Shown here one piece after another: positions 44,167-56,600 of a DNA stretch of 64,000 nt. Under the pieces are notes generated by a model. That model was not told the DNA's origin. It ran no database searches and saw only the letters and a list, made by a program, of their open reading frames with translations. The first letter of the stretch is position 1. Each line of letters opens with the position of its first letter. Origin of the DNA: Nipponacmea schrenckii (lineage: Eukaryota; Mollusca; Gastropoda; Lottiidae); the NCBI GenBank assembly GCA_030562195.1, contig CM060202.1:19578317-19642316 (forward strand), read 5' to 3'. The position numbers and the translations under genes are program-made.

Positions 44167-47100
44167 ATGAAGTTTTATTTAACAATATTTTGTTTGATGA
44201 ATCTGATTACAGGTAAGTCACATTAATAGTTATATATTATATTCATTCATGTTCCTCGTTAGAAGTTATATAATATGGTGTTGCTTGTGGCCCAACTTCC
44301 TTCTTTATAGGGATATTTTGTAGTGTTAAAGATGGGTTCCCTCATTAATGAGAGCCAAAGTAAACTTACTAATTTGATTAATTGGGGTTTCTAATAAATA
44401 ACCTAAATTTAGACTCCATGTTTGATCACGTGACCTAATGACGTCATATGAATCTAAACATATTCAAAAAGAGATATGGTGCGCAAGTCCTTGATGGTGC
44501 GTTAAATCTTATTTGAATTAATTCATAATGTTTTTACAAAATGATAATAAAACGTATTATTGCCTTTTGCTAGAGATAATAAACGGAATACCAAAATGCC
44601 ATTGTTATTGTGGACAATATTAAGGAATGTGGGCAAATACCATGCGTGCATACGGTTACGTCATGATTTATTACTGAATTAACAGACTGGATGATCAAAA
44701 AAAATATCAACGACATTTGAATGACATTCGAGACCTGACGTACATACCTATAGCAGTACCCTGCCCGTCCGGTTATGTACTGAATTCACAGACTGGATGA
44801 TCAAAGAAAGATCACGACATACATATGGCAGTGAGATGCCGAGGGAAATCCCGTCATATTTAGCCTACTTACGAGTTATTTAAGGACTTGTGGGACCATC
44901 TGGTATTTTTCCAGTCATTAGAACACCTCTTATTTCTAATGAAATAAGTATTACCGGTCCACATTATGATATATATATGTATATATGAAACTAAGGGAAC
45001 CCTTCTTTAAACATTGTAAAAGTTCGGGTCGAGATTTGAAATAAATAGCTGTGTAAGTTGAATTATTTTCAATGCGTTGAATAAGGAATCTCGTCACCCA
45101 ACGGATAATTCAGCTAACCAATTTTGATATGGCATATATATCTCATTGCACACTGCATAACATTGCCCGTCTTCATTAGTCCATTAAGTACTAAAAAAAT
45201 GGACGTAAAACTCATTCATATTTCCCTAAAATACCCTAAAATATTTTAATAATTTGTTTACATACTACATTGATATTTTTGAACTATTTTCCAATATAAA
45301 TAACTCAACAGACATATCAATATACAGGTACAGTAGCAATATTATAATCTTATTAGAATTAGAAGTAAACGCCATGACACGATTATAGGTCATGCTTTAT
45401 GATTGCCGTTCATCATAGATAATAATTTTCAACTAATAAACTATTCATATTTCAGTTGTAAAACCAGCTCTGCTTGATATCAAACCAAGTACCAATATCC
45501 AGGCTGGAGCACCAACTTTAACTGTTACATGTCAACCAACTATTGCTTCAGGTGTTACTGCTGTTTATCGGTTAGATATATTTCGACTGACAGAAGGTGT
45601 GTCTACTGGGAAAAGGTTAGGAAATATTCAAGTAGGAAAACAACCAGAATTAGGACCCGGATTAACAAATCCTAAATATACAGTAACAGGTTCTCTAGCA
45701 GCTATTGATGCTGTTTCAACATCCTTTGTACAGATTGTTATACAGGATCCTAATTGTAATGATAAAGGAGAGTATATATGTAGAGTAACTGGTGGAAACA
45801 ATGCTGGTCCCTTAATCAAAGAAAAAAGAACCAATGTAACTGTAGAAGGTAATGATTTGACCTTGTTTTGCTATAAATACACAAACCAGGGCCCTAATTC
45901 TCATAAATCTTACCCAAGATTATATTACTTATCTAAGAAAATTATTTTGCTGCAGTTCCATATAAAATTTCACAACACAATAAATCCTTGTTTTTGGTAA
46001 ATGGTTCTTGTATACTTTTCAGACAATCCCAGTAATCTGGTTATAAATGTTGTTCCTTCAAAACTTGAATATAGACTAGATGATTCTATATCAATGACTT
46101 GTAATGGAAATGTTGGAAACTCTGGAAAGACATGGCAATGGCATACTCGTAGATATCCTGCTAGTACCCAGTGGTTTAGATACACTGATGAAGCAGATAT
46201 TAAAACTGATCCTGTTAGCCCACCATCAGGCAGCAGTTGTTCTTATCGACAAAGGACAGTTTTAAACTACAGAGTGAAGGCACAAGATGATGGACTACAG
46301 ATTCGATGTATTTTAGATAATAGAGAGGAGTTTTCTAAGAACTTTACTATCAATTTAGGTACGGAGAATATATATATAACTTGAATTTTTGAATTGTTTA
46401 AATAACATGGCCATAGAAAGGAGACTGAATCTGACAAGTTGATTTCTCACATGAAGAAACAACAACGTAAAGAATTATATATTAAGTCATAGTAGTAAAT
46501 TATTGTATAGGATTAAAATTATCTCTATAGTATCAGTTTCCTTCAGTATTTAGTTTCAATGTATCTTGTTAATCTATCATCATGTCGAGTTTACTTCTCT
46601 ATTATCCTATATTCGCTCACACGAACACAAATATTTACCACATTATAAGACAAAAATTTTAAACTAATGAGAAGGTGTATTTCCCATACAATAAAGAGAA
46701 TGTATCATAAACGATAATTAACCATTGGAGAATCAGTGTTTTCCATATCAACTCTTCTATATTTTTATATTTCAGCCTCGTCTCGTATACCTAGTACACT
46801 GTCAAATGGTATGTAAATGTCTTATCTATAAATCAATAAGAAACAAAATACTAGACCTGTTCGTAACAGATCTGCAGCTTCCGAGCTACATGTATTTAGA
46901 ATTTGTTACATCTACTGGTTTGTCATTTAAGAATAAAATGTAGATTGTTTTTGTATCTATTTGGCGAGATAATTTATTTATGATTTATCACGTGGCAATC
47001 TAACGTATTTATGGATTGGCAATAATCAATGTTTGTGATATTTGGGCTTAACCACGCCCACTAAGTCTAATGACTTGTTTGGATTGGTTGGGATACTTCA

Positions 47101-48473
47101 ACTAGAAATGTCAAAATTCGGGTCTTGACCAAAAGATAAGAAATTAACATTAACCTACAAATCAACACAATTTGACTTTATGACCTGTTACATAATTTTC
47201 TCTTCTTGTAATATTTATATCCGTTTAATTAGGGTTTAATTTTATACTAAAATTTAAGCAAATTTTATTTATACATATTGATTTATATATTGTTTTAAAG
47301 CTGTGAATTTGCACATTATATATTTGTTCGAATTTTATTTTTAAGTTAAATAAAACTAAAAATTGAAAAATATGAATGTTAAAATCGCTTATTTTCAACA
47401 GTTTTCAGTCTATTACTTAAATAAAGATATTGTTAGAAAGCTGATGAAAAGCACATTGCAATAATGTCAATAAGAATGTTGCCATCTTGTTCATGCGATA
47501 TGATCATCTGAAGATACGAGAAATATGCAAATTACCCATTTTCAGAGCCCTATTAAATTAACAGTCCTTTACCAAAATTAGAAATCAAGGAATCATATGA
47601 AACTGTAGTCATGGAAGATGATTGTTTAAAATGATGAGGGCTGCAGAAGGTCAAGGTTTGAATTTATGTTACCTATCAGAATAATATTTCAAAGGAAATT
47701 TTGCAAAGGTAAATTCGAAATTCGAAAAAAGGGCTTTTGAAGGACCCAGATAATTATCCAAATTAAAATTTAAGACAAGTTTTAAAAAAATCGAATATAA
47801 AATGACGGACGATTAGGATTTTTTAGATATTTTGATTTTTTTTTCAAGATAGTAGCCAAACGATTAGGAATTTGCATACACGGCAAATGTTCAAAATGTA
47901 GATATTGATGGTACAAATTCTATGGAATAACAAATTTGCAAAATTTTGCGAAAAGTAATCCGAAAATTCTGATATTTGTGATTTTGGAAATTTTTGGTCA
48001 GTTTCGGACGTTTGGAATCTTAATTGATAGTTTATGTTCAATCCACCTACCAAATTTCTTGCAAATAAAATAAAAATTAAAGTTTGAATTTTGACCAAAA
48101 TTCAGTACAAAAATTTATCTGAAAAATTTTCGAATGACGAATTTATGAAACTACTGTTGGCTTGGAAGTTTTTTCAAGAATACAAACACAAATATTGAGT
48201 CAAATCGAACGATAAATAAGCATTTAAGAGCGGATTTCTGAAATTTAGGAGTTTTCCGCTACAGCATTTTCAGTTTGAGTCAGAGGTATGAAAATATATT
48301 TAATGGGTAATTCAGCGGTCAACAAATTTTGAGCTTTGATGAACAAATGTTGATTTTGACAACCTAATAATAATAATAATAATAAACTCTTTATTTTACT
48401 TGGGTCAGAATTAGGCCCAATACACAAGGACATGGTCCTGTCTCACATTCAGCCCATGGGGCAATACATTGGG

Positions 48474-48508
<35 letters not shown>

Positions 48509-49207
48509 GAAAATACATATCTCAATATACAATTCGTCTGAAATACTAAAAATACACAAGTACATGTGTATCAAATGGACAGATATATGTTACGGTGATC
48601 AAGTACATGACCACAAAATAAATATACAATACTCCACGTACAATTTGTTTAAAAATACACAAGTACATGTGCATGAAATGGACAGATTTTTAACCTACAA
48701 TTTGTTTTATAAAATGGATGTAATATATAGTTCCCGCGGCCATGCACACGACCGCAAAAAATCACGTATTATTTCAACGTACAATTTATTTTAAAATACA
48801 CAATTACATGTGTAAATAATGGACAAATTTATCTTCCGGCGATCAAGTACATGACAGCAAAAACCATATATCATTTCTAATGTCAAATATGACTAACAAA
48901 TGAAGGTGTTCTTATTAAGAATTACAAACAAAGGACTAAGGACTAAGACGTCTCAGTATTGGGCTGTTTGCTCTTCCATATACTGGAAGTAATGATTAGG
49001 TACTAAAGCTTATTAAAAACTTAACATTTTCTCTTCATAGAATGTAAGAAGTTAACAGCATTAGAAGAGGAGAATAAAACATTGGACAACCAAAGATTAA
49101 AATTGGAGATCATCAAACTAAAACAAGAAATTAAAAACCTAGAATCTACATATGATCTGATTGATTTAAAAAAAAAATGGCTTAAACAACAAATTCATGA
49201 AACATAA
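44167..49207 (+). CDS. Ig-family gene copy A: two Ig domains plus coiled coil
   Basis: Exons: 44167-44212, 45456-45848, 46023-46358, 46776-46808, 49041-49207. All introns are GT-AG and every junction is phase 1. Total is 975 nt, 324 aa. Signal peptide MKFYLTIFCLMNLITG; Ig 1 (131 aa, Cys in LTVTC and GEYICRVTG); Ig 2 (112 aa, SMTCNG, KTWQW, LQIRCILDN); an 11-residue linker; and a 55-residue coiled coil (ECKKLTALEEENKTLDNQRL onward) ending HET stop. An aataaa lies ~35 bases downstream. No transmembrane exon is seen between 46808 and 49041, so the product is likely secreted and may oligomerise. Molluscan immune Ig/lectin genes share the GEYxCxVxG style of Ig; the ligand is unknown. Exon choice is by inspection, so alternative exons are possible. 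Confidence 0.7.
44326..45010. mobile_element. TTAA MITE in intron 1 of Ig copy A
   Basis: Ends are TTAAAGATGGGTTCCCT and AGGGAACCCTTCTTTAA, inverted repeats with TTAA at both edges. The corresponding intron in copies B (about 54050) and C (about 60222) has a single uninterrupted gtgTTAAAcattg, the empty site. 677 bp between the TTAAs, no ORF. It is piggyBac-like and distinct in sequence from the MITE at 28325. Confidence 0.85.
46809..49040. other. Last intron of Ig copy A, repeat-filled
   Basis: 2.2 kb between the linker and coiled-coil exons. AT-rich in the first 1.5 kb with no exon seen. Then a LINE-tail-like block on the minus strand (48365-48505) and a 3-copy ~120-base repeat (48525-48870). 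Confidence 0.6.
48365..48870 (-). mobile_element. Probable LINE 3' end with tandem repeats, minus strand
   Basis: Read on the minus strand, sequence ends taaaataaagagtttattat then (ATT)n, a LINE-like tail. Upstream of a ~30-base A run (48475-48505, + strand) are three copies of a ~120-base unit holding aaatacacaagtacatgtg, aaatggacagat and gatcaagtacatgac. No coding part. Confidence 0.45.
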
Positions 49208-50085
49208 ATGTTATAATGTATAAATGAAAGAAAACTTCATGAAATAAAATTCCTAGCAATTTCACTCCTTTTCTTTAGTCCATCTGCTGTCATAATGGCA
49301 TCAAAATTTCTATTATCTTTATCATGATCTAAATCTTAAAAAAAAAAATATCATTAACTAAAACATCCCCCCATACCAATTTAAAGATTATGAAGAATAA
49401 CAAACGTGGTAATAAAAATCACAGCTTGCTGAGATGTTCTCCTTATTCCAAAAAGGAGTACAGAAAAACGTATCTTTAAAATTCCAAATGTTCTATTAGT
49501 ACCCTTGTCAAGCACAATCTGGTGTTAAAGTTTTCTTCAGATCTATTTGCAGGATGCAAAAACGGTGTCATCAAGTAGCCCAGACATGGGTAACCTGAAT
49601 GCTCTAACAGGATGCCATCATAAATCCCTAAAAAGTAAAAAAAAAAAATAGAATATAATCGATATTTCTGTTGAGGTTAACAAAAATCCTTAAACAAGTG
49701 GTTGCCTAGCAAGAAACACCCATCTTTTTTTTCAACACAGGTTGAAACTCAAATATAACTAAAATAGTCAATTTTGACGCATTTCAGAGAAATCGAAAAT
49801 CATCCCAATCTCACTCAGTAACTGACCATACAAAATTTCATTGAAATCCGATGAAAACTGTTCATAGTTTCTATTGCGTTCATAAGCCAATTGTGGACTG
49901 ACGGACCAACGAATGGACGACAGTATACGATTTACTAACGTGACGTCATTTTGGTCACGTGAAAAAACATGTACTTTGCCACAAAAAGAAAAGACTCAAA
50001 TTTAATCCACTGGCCTTCATACGTCGACATACGGTTTGTAAACAGATGAATGCGTGGATGATTCATTAGAAACACTAATTAATCA
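49208..50085. other. 3' flank of Ig copy A
   Basis: aataaa at about 49243 is a likely polyadenylation signal. The rest is AT-rich with no gene recognised. Confidence 0.5.
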
Positions 50086-50089
50086 ACCC

Positions 50090-50515
50090 GTAAGCTTGAT
50101 TGGACCACGAAACCAAGAAATACTCGGACCAAGACACACTCGGCCCAGTATTTTTTTTGTAATTATCTCACACCCTATTCGGCCCACTTTTTACTACACA
50201 CTCGGTCCACTTTATTTTAGACTTGGACAAAGTTTTGTTTTATCATTATCACACATCCTACTCGTGCCATTTTATTTTAGACTTAGACCAAGTTTTGTTT
50301 TATTATTATCACACAAGTTGGACCAAGTGAAGTCATATGTCGAGTAAGTCTAAAATAAAGTGGGACGAGTAGGTCGTGCGATAATAATAATAAAATAAAA
50401 AACTTGGTCCAAGTCAAAAAAAAAGTGGGCCGAGTGTGTCGTAAAAAGTGGGGCCAGTGCGTCGTAAAAAGTGGGCCTATTTCGGTGTTTTGGTCCGAGT
50501 CGTCATGTATTCACA
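50090..50515. mobile_element. Foldback element with internal repeats
   Basis: The left half carries actcggaccaaga, ttcggcccactttttac, cggtccactttattttagac and ctactcgtgcca. The right half carries reverse complements of these (gtgggacgagtaggtcgtgc, aacttggtccaagt, gtgggccgagtgtgtcgtaa, ttggtccgagt). The element is palindromic over ~420 bp and each arm holds several copies of a tcgg.ccactttttac-like unit. It is non-coding; fragments are at 42885 and 43440. Confidence 0.7.
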
Positions 50516-50820
50516 AATACTTATCATATTGGAACTGTTGATTGAGTTCACAATGAAATGTCATGGACTGATCCAGGCCTACACTTTGGGTCACAAACTA
50601 TCTAAATATATAAAAATTTAAAGTTTCATGAAGAATTTTAATTTGCCATTTAATACTTTGGAGTTTGAGTAGGTCAAGTCTAGTGGTTTGAACTTCACAC
50701 CTAGGCCTACCGAGAATCAAGAATGTGTAAAAATATTCCTCTGTTTATGTTCTACGAATTTAAGCTTTATGCTGAATAGGTATGATTGTTCAATTTTTAT
50801 TAATAATTAATTAATTAATC

Positions 50821-51012
50821 CTACCTGCACATTGAGTGAAACCCTTTCCTTTTTAAAAAATCCTGATCAGTGTGGTTGGGCGTTGCAAACTTTATTTGGG
50901 TTTCATTAACGCATCCAATAATTTTAGGAAATCCTAGAGAAAAGAGGTTAAGTCGACTCGAATAAGCAAGGACGTAGCGTACGGGATTGTGTAATAATGT
51001 CCTATTCCACAT
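50821..51012 (-). pseudogene. PIF/Harbinger transposase-like fragment
   Basis: A 63-codon minus-strand frame reads FSLGFPKIIGCVNETQIKFA and HTDQDFLKRKGFHSM, matching the first acidic motif region of PIF/Harbinger (HARBI1-like) transposases (GFP-VIG-xD-THI-I--P...NRKGFHSIN). The expected catalytic D is N here, so it is inactive. A donor-like cag|gtagga follows the end at 50823-50815. No other transposase part is nearby. Confidence 0.6.
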
Positions 51013-51335
51013 TTTGGTAAACTGATTACATAGCCTACTTAGCTTAGGCTCTATAAATCTATAGGCCCTATCTTTAAAATAATTATCTGTTCTGTAAATA
51101 GTTGGTCGGTAAAATAGTTTCAGATATCAAATTGTCTGTGTTGTTCTCGGTTGTTCAAATTGTGTAATAAAGTCCTATTCGATATTTTGGTAAACTGATT
51201 ACATAGCCTACTTAGCCTAGACTCTTTAAATTTATATCATAAAATAAGTATCTGCTCTGCAAATAGTTGGTCGGTAAAATAGTTTCAGATTTCTCGGTTG
51301 TTCAAATTGTGTAATAAAGTCCTACTCTAACTCGA
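50985..51335. repeat. Tandem duplication, ~170 and ~150-base units
   Basis: gtgtaataa.gtcctattc, attttggtaaactgattaca, tagcctacttag and agttggtcggtaaaatagtt recur at about 50988, 51158 and (start only) 51308. Non-coding. Confidence 0.75.
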
Positions 51336-51880
51336 TTCAATTCATTTAAAAGAAATTTACCTTAAATTAACGGTTACTCTCAATCATTCCAAATGATGTA
51401 TAAAAACATTAAAACACGATGCTTTAGAAGATTTCGTATGTAGCTATATTTAGCGCAAAAGCTGAAGGGGCGTTCGTCGGTAAATTTTAGAGGTTACACC
51501 CCCCTCTCCCCCAGTCAGAATGGTCACGCTATGCCCCTGTGAATAATAGTTTCAGCATCAATAGGATACTAGTAGACTAGTTTTATATCATTATCAGCGT
51601 AAATAAATTATGCCCTACTAGGCCTAGATCTACTGACAGAAATTCAGAAAAACACATGACATATAAACATTCGAAAAGAAATGTCAAAATCAATCGTTAA
51701 TTTAGCCTAATCTGGGCCAAGCTTTTTGGACTGGATTCCTGCATTTATTAATGATTTACAGTAATTTTGCTAAGAATAGACAAAGAACTTATCGTAAACT
51801 GGTACAAGTTTCAGATGAGATCTACATCCAAGCATGAATTGTTATGTTCAACCATCCAAAATAAACTCCATGTTGACCTA
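51336..51880. other. Intergenic stretch, nothing recognised
   Basis: No ORF, RNA or repeat structure stood out. Confidence 0.45.
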
Positions 51881-51884
51881 GTTA

Positions 51885-52139
51885 GTGGCGCTGTGGACCG
51901 TAGTGGAGTTCTTTTGGGGAAAGTGGCTGCGATGTCCTTGTGGTGAAGCTGGCACCGCCGAACAACTCTTAATCCATTTTGAGCAACTAAAGGAAATAAA
52001 GCAACCACTGGTCGATATAATGAAAACATATAAACTGGATTACACTTTGAAGAATATTCTGTCCCATACGGGGGAGGGTATGTCAACAATCTGTGAAACA
52101 GTCTATTATTTTCTAAGGGAGTCAGGAATGATAACATGA
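51885..52139 (+). pseudogene. Possible LINE ORF2 C-terminal remnant
   Basis: An 84-codon frame reads KWLRCPCGEAGTAEQLLIHF and continues to a FLRESGMIT end. CPCGEA-TAE-LL-H resembles the CxCG.....EHIL..C zinc knuckle followed by the F-R-TG-I end of Jockey/I-type LINE ORF2 proteins. The second cysteine position is not conserved (HFEQL). It is a short, isolated fragment. Confidence 0.35.
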
Positions 52140-52189
52140 GTAGCACAACAGAAGGATCGAGCGCCCTGCTCTTCACTTCACCAAATAGC

Positions 52190-53655
52190 ATCAATACAGA
52201 AGAAATTATTGAAAAAGTCTCTCTTTACTCAACGTCTGCGATAGGCATTTTTTTCTTTTTTTTTACCCGAAGCGGACACCATCTATACCTAGTAGTAGTA
52301 GTAGTCAGTCATAGAGTGGCTATTAAAACGCGTAAAGCAGCATTGTATACTTCGCCAACATATTTTGGTCCACGTTAGAAAAGGAAGTCATAAATAAGTT
52401 AGCTTTTTTAAATCTTCCTATTATGAAAATATACTATAAACAAGTACTATGATCGCAAGTACGACACGCTGAACCTTCAAACGGTATTGAATATAAAATT
52501 AAGACTTTTCATCCTATGAAACTTTAACATTTGTGATGTGATTCAACCAGAAAAAGTTTGATTAGGATGAAAGAAGTTTTAAATAAAAAATGCTGATTCT
52601 CATTTAATTGGTACCCTTGAACACTGTTGGGTCCAGAATTTGATTATACAAATTTCGAAATATTCCCAAAAGATATTTTTTAATTTGGTCTTTTTGCGGC
52701 AAGTCAGACAGCTTATAAACCGATATATTGAAGTGTTTTCTGTAACATTATGCACCTGATTACCCCTTTATCAGGTTTCTAGGTTATTTAAAATGTTCCG
52801 CTTAAGCCGACAATTGAAAATGAATTTTTAAATTTATCTCGGGATAAGAGGGTAAAGCGAGTTAAACTTTGCTCTAGGAAACCCAATATTTGTGTCGAAA
52901 CACTAGAAATATTCGAACAAAAACGTTTATAATATGAATTAAGTTCAGCATTAATTAATTATTGTAACTTAACACTATTCAAAGAATCCATTTAAAGATT
53001 CACTATCGGTAAGACCAATCATATCTTAGTTTCCAAAAAGCGGAAATTGTTTAAGCTAAGGTAATTAGTAATAGTGTTCGCAGACCTCTTTTATCTGCAT
53101 TTAAAAGTTAAAATGACGCCTCTGACACTCGTCGATATAGAAAAGATAAAGATAGAATTAAAAGTCAATTTTCCAGTTTGAGGCAGGCTACATATGGTTG
53201 TCATATCATTCGATTGTGAAGTTCATTGTTACTTTCAAAGACTATTTACATAATAATTCATAAACAAGACCCGAACATACCCCCAGAAATGACGAACAAT
53301 ATTCTTAGGATTAGTTTTACTTCTATCGTCAAATCTCGTGAACATTTAGAAGGGATTTAAACAAACATTACAACTAGGTTTTCCGAAATTGAATATTAGC
53401 CCTTAACGTTTACAATCTATGAACTGCTTGTAACACGAGATATCTACTTGTTTGCTTTGTGAATTACCACTATTGTGTAATCGCTTCATTTGAAATAGGT
53501 TATGATAAAAAGGAAGTACAATTATTTCGAAATATTACAAACTTTATTATTTCAAATAATTTCAAATAACCATCGATAAGGGGACCAATATGTACTAGTA
53601 AATTGTAGCTTATACATGTCAATAGAATTCAGGTAAAGAAACAAAATCATCCAAA
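52190..53655 (+). promoter_or_regulatory. 5' flank of Ig copy B
   Basis: Patchy match to the flanks of A and C: agtctctctttactcaacgt (matches C at 58882), attaaaacgcg and ggtacccttg (match A at 42783 and 42884), aagtcagacagcttataaac at 52700, and ctgcttgtaacacgagatat at 53422. About 450 bases (52790-53230) are unique to B. The last ~90 bases before ATG are nearly the same in all copies. Confidence 0.4.
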
Positions 53656-56600
53656 ATGAAGTTTTATTTATCAATATTTTGTTTGATGAATCTGATTACA
53701 GGTAAGTCACATTAATAGTTATATATTATATTCATTCATATTCCTCGTTAGAAGGTAAAGTCTGGTGTTGCCTGAGCATCCAACCTGTTTAGGATGCAAT
53801 GAGATGGACGATGAAGAACGATGTGATGGTTCTAAAATATTTATTCAACATGATCGATAATAACATGGCGATGACAAATGATGATGTGGCAATGTTGATA
53901 AGGCGGAATTTCTGTTTCGTCGTCTCTGACAACCGAGTAATGTTTCGTGGTCAATCGAGTCATTCGAATCATCGTTCACGAACATTACCTATAGTCCGAA
54001 ACTACGATACCAAACACAAACTCCTTCTTCATAGGAATATTTTGTAGTGTTAAACATTGTAAAACTTCGGGTCGAGAATTGAAATAAAAAGCTGTGTAAT
54101 TTGAATTGTTTTCAATGCGTTAAATAAGGAATCTCGTCACCTAACGGATAATTTAACTTACTAATTTTGATATGGCAAATATATCTTATTGCACACTGCA
54201 TAACATTGCCCATCTTCATTAGTCCATTAAGTACTAACAAGTTGGATGTAAAACTCATTCATATTTCCCTAAAATACCCTAAAATATTTTAATAATTTGC
54301 TTACACACTGATATTTTTGAAATATTGTCCAATATAGGTAACTCAACAGACATATCAATATACACATACAGGGTGTCTTCCCAGGAAGTCACCGCTAGAA
54401 AATTTCCAATTCCCGGGAAGTCACCGTTTTGTTTTCTTTGATGATTTATAGTTATGCCGCCATGAGATTAAAGGTGTTAAGAGCTCATTAACAGTGACAT
54501 AACTTCATGAAAATCGTTCACTAATTTATATTAACATGACTAATTATCGGTGTCACTCACTGTTTGGCATCTTTGATTAAATTGTTGAACTTCAGTTCTT
54601 CCAATGGTGCCAAGTGATGTGGTAGAGTAGGTTTTTCATGAATGCTAAACGACCCCAGATTGGTTCAATGGTTGGAGGGCGCGCATGTATTGCATGAATG
54701 GAACCATAACGGCTCAGATTTACTTAGGACTAATAACAATATAGAAGGTTGGCAAAGTCGTGTAAAGAAACTGATTGGTAAACATATTTGAAATAATTAA
54801 ATTCTTGAAGGCAGGAACAGAATGTTATTGAGATACGAATGAGTATACTGTTGGCCATCAACAATCTCCCCCCAAAAAGAAAGTACAAGACTCTGGAATC
54901 TAGACTAATTCAAAGCAGACAGCGATATGTGAATAATGCAGTTACTATTTACGAGTTTTCGGACTCGGTTTCGTTTTTACTGGAACTGAAATAAATGTAA
55001 TAAATAAAATAAATAAATTTAAAATTTTTAAAATACTTTGTTTAATTGGCTAAAACACGATTAGATCGGCTTAAGTGTACTATAATAACACCCAGTAAGC
55101 CTATTGTTCTCAAGATCCATTTTTTGACAAAATTCCCTTGAAGTCACCATTTTTTGTATCTGCTTGAGTAGTTTTGACCCAAGCGGTGACTTCCCAGGAA
55201 TGAACCAAATAAGTAGCATATTATAATCTTATTAGAATTAGAAGTAAACGCCATGATAGGATTATAGCTCATGCTTTTTGATTGCTTTAAAAGCAATTCA
55301 TATTTCAGTTGTTAAATCAGCTCTGCTTGATATCAAACCAAGTACCAATATCCAGGCTGGAGCACCAACTTTAACTGTTAGATGTCAACCAACTACTGCT
55401 TCAGGTGTTACTTCTGTTTATCGGTTAGATATACTTAGACTGACAGAAGCTGTTTCTACTGAGCAGAATTTAGGAAATATTCAAGTAGGAAAACAACCAG
55501 AATTAGGAACCGGATTAACAAATCCTAAATATACAGTAACAGGTTCTCTAGCAGCTATTGATGCTGTTTCAACATCCTTTGTACAGATTGTTATACAGGA
55601 TCCTAATTGTAATGATAAAGGAGAGTATATATGTAGAGTAACTGGTGGAAACAATGAAGGTTCTTTAAACAAAGAAAAAAGGACCAATGTAACAGTAGAA
55701 GGTAAAGTTTTGAACTTGTTATGCTTCTAATACACAAACCACGTGTTTAACTTGAAATGAAATAAGAAATGTAAGAGTTATGTCTTATCAACGTGCCAAC
55801 TATTATATTCTGTGAGGTTTACTCTTATATTTACTATTCAATTTTAAATACCAGATAGTAAAATAAAATAATATTCTGATATGCAAATTAATTGATTTAG
55901 TAGATTAATTAATATTGAAGTAAAACAGTAAAATTCTTTTTAGGAAGAAAATACTTCCCCCTTTCATAAAACTTTCACAACACAATAAATCCTTGTTTTT
56001 GGTAAATGGTTCTTGTATACTTTTCAGATAATCCCAGTAATTTGGTTATGAATATTGTTCCTTCAAAACTTGAATATAGACTAGATGATTCTATATCTAT
56101 GACTTGTAATGGAAATGTTGGAAACCCTGCAAAGACATGGCAATGGCAAACTCGTAGATTTCCTGCTAGTACCCATTGGTTTAGATACACTGATGAAGCA
56201 GATATTGTAACTGATCCTGTAAGTCCACCATTAGGAAGCAGTTGTTCTTATCGACAAAGGACAGTTTTAAACTACAGAGTGAAGGCACAAGATGATGGAC
56301 TACAGATTCGATGTATTTTAGATAATAGAGTAGAGTTTTCAAAGAACTTTACTATCAATTTAGGTACGGAGAGATATTTATATAACTTAACCTTTTTCAT
56401 CTTGTGGAGCAATATAATAGAAGGTATATTGTTTAACTTACATGGTCATAGATAGTAGACTGAATCTTTCTCACATTATTTTTACAGGATTAAAATTATC
56501 TCTATAGTATCAGTTTCCTTCAGTATTTAGTTTCAATGTATCTTGTTAATCTATAAGTATATCTTCATGTCGAATTTACTTCTCTATTTCTTTTCAATCA

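Noticed and set aside
45628..56190. Minus-strand ORFs overlapping the Ig exons in both copies
   Set aside because: They are the antisense shadow of conserved exons; + strand splice sites, phases and cysteines support the sense reading.
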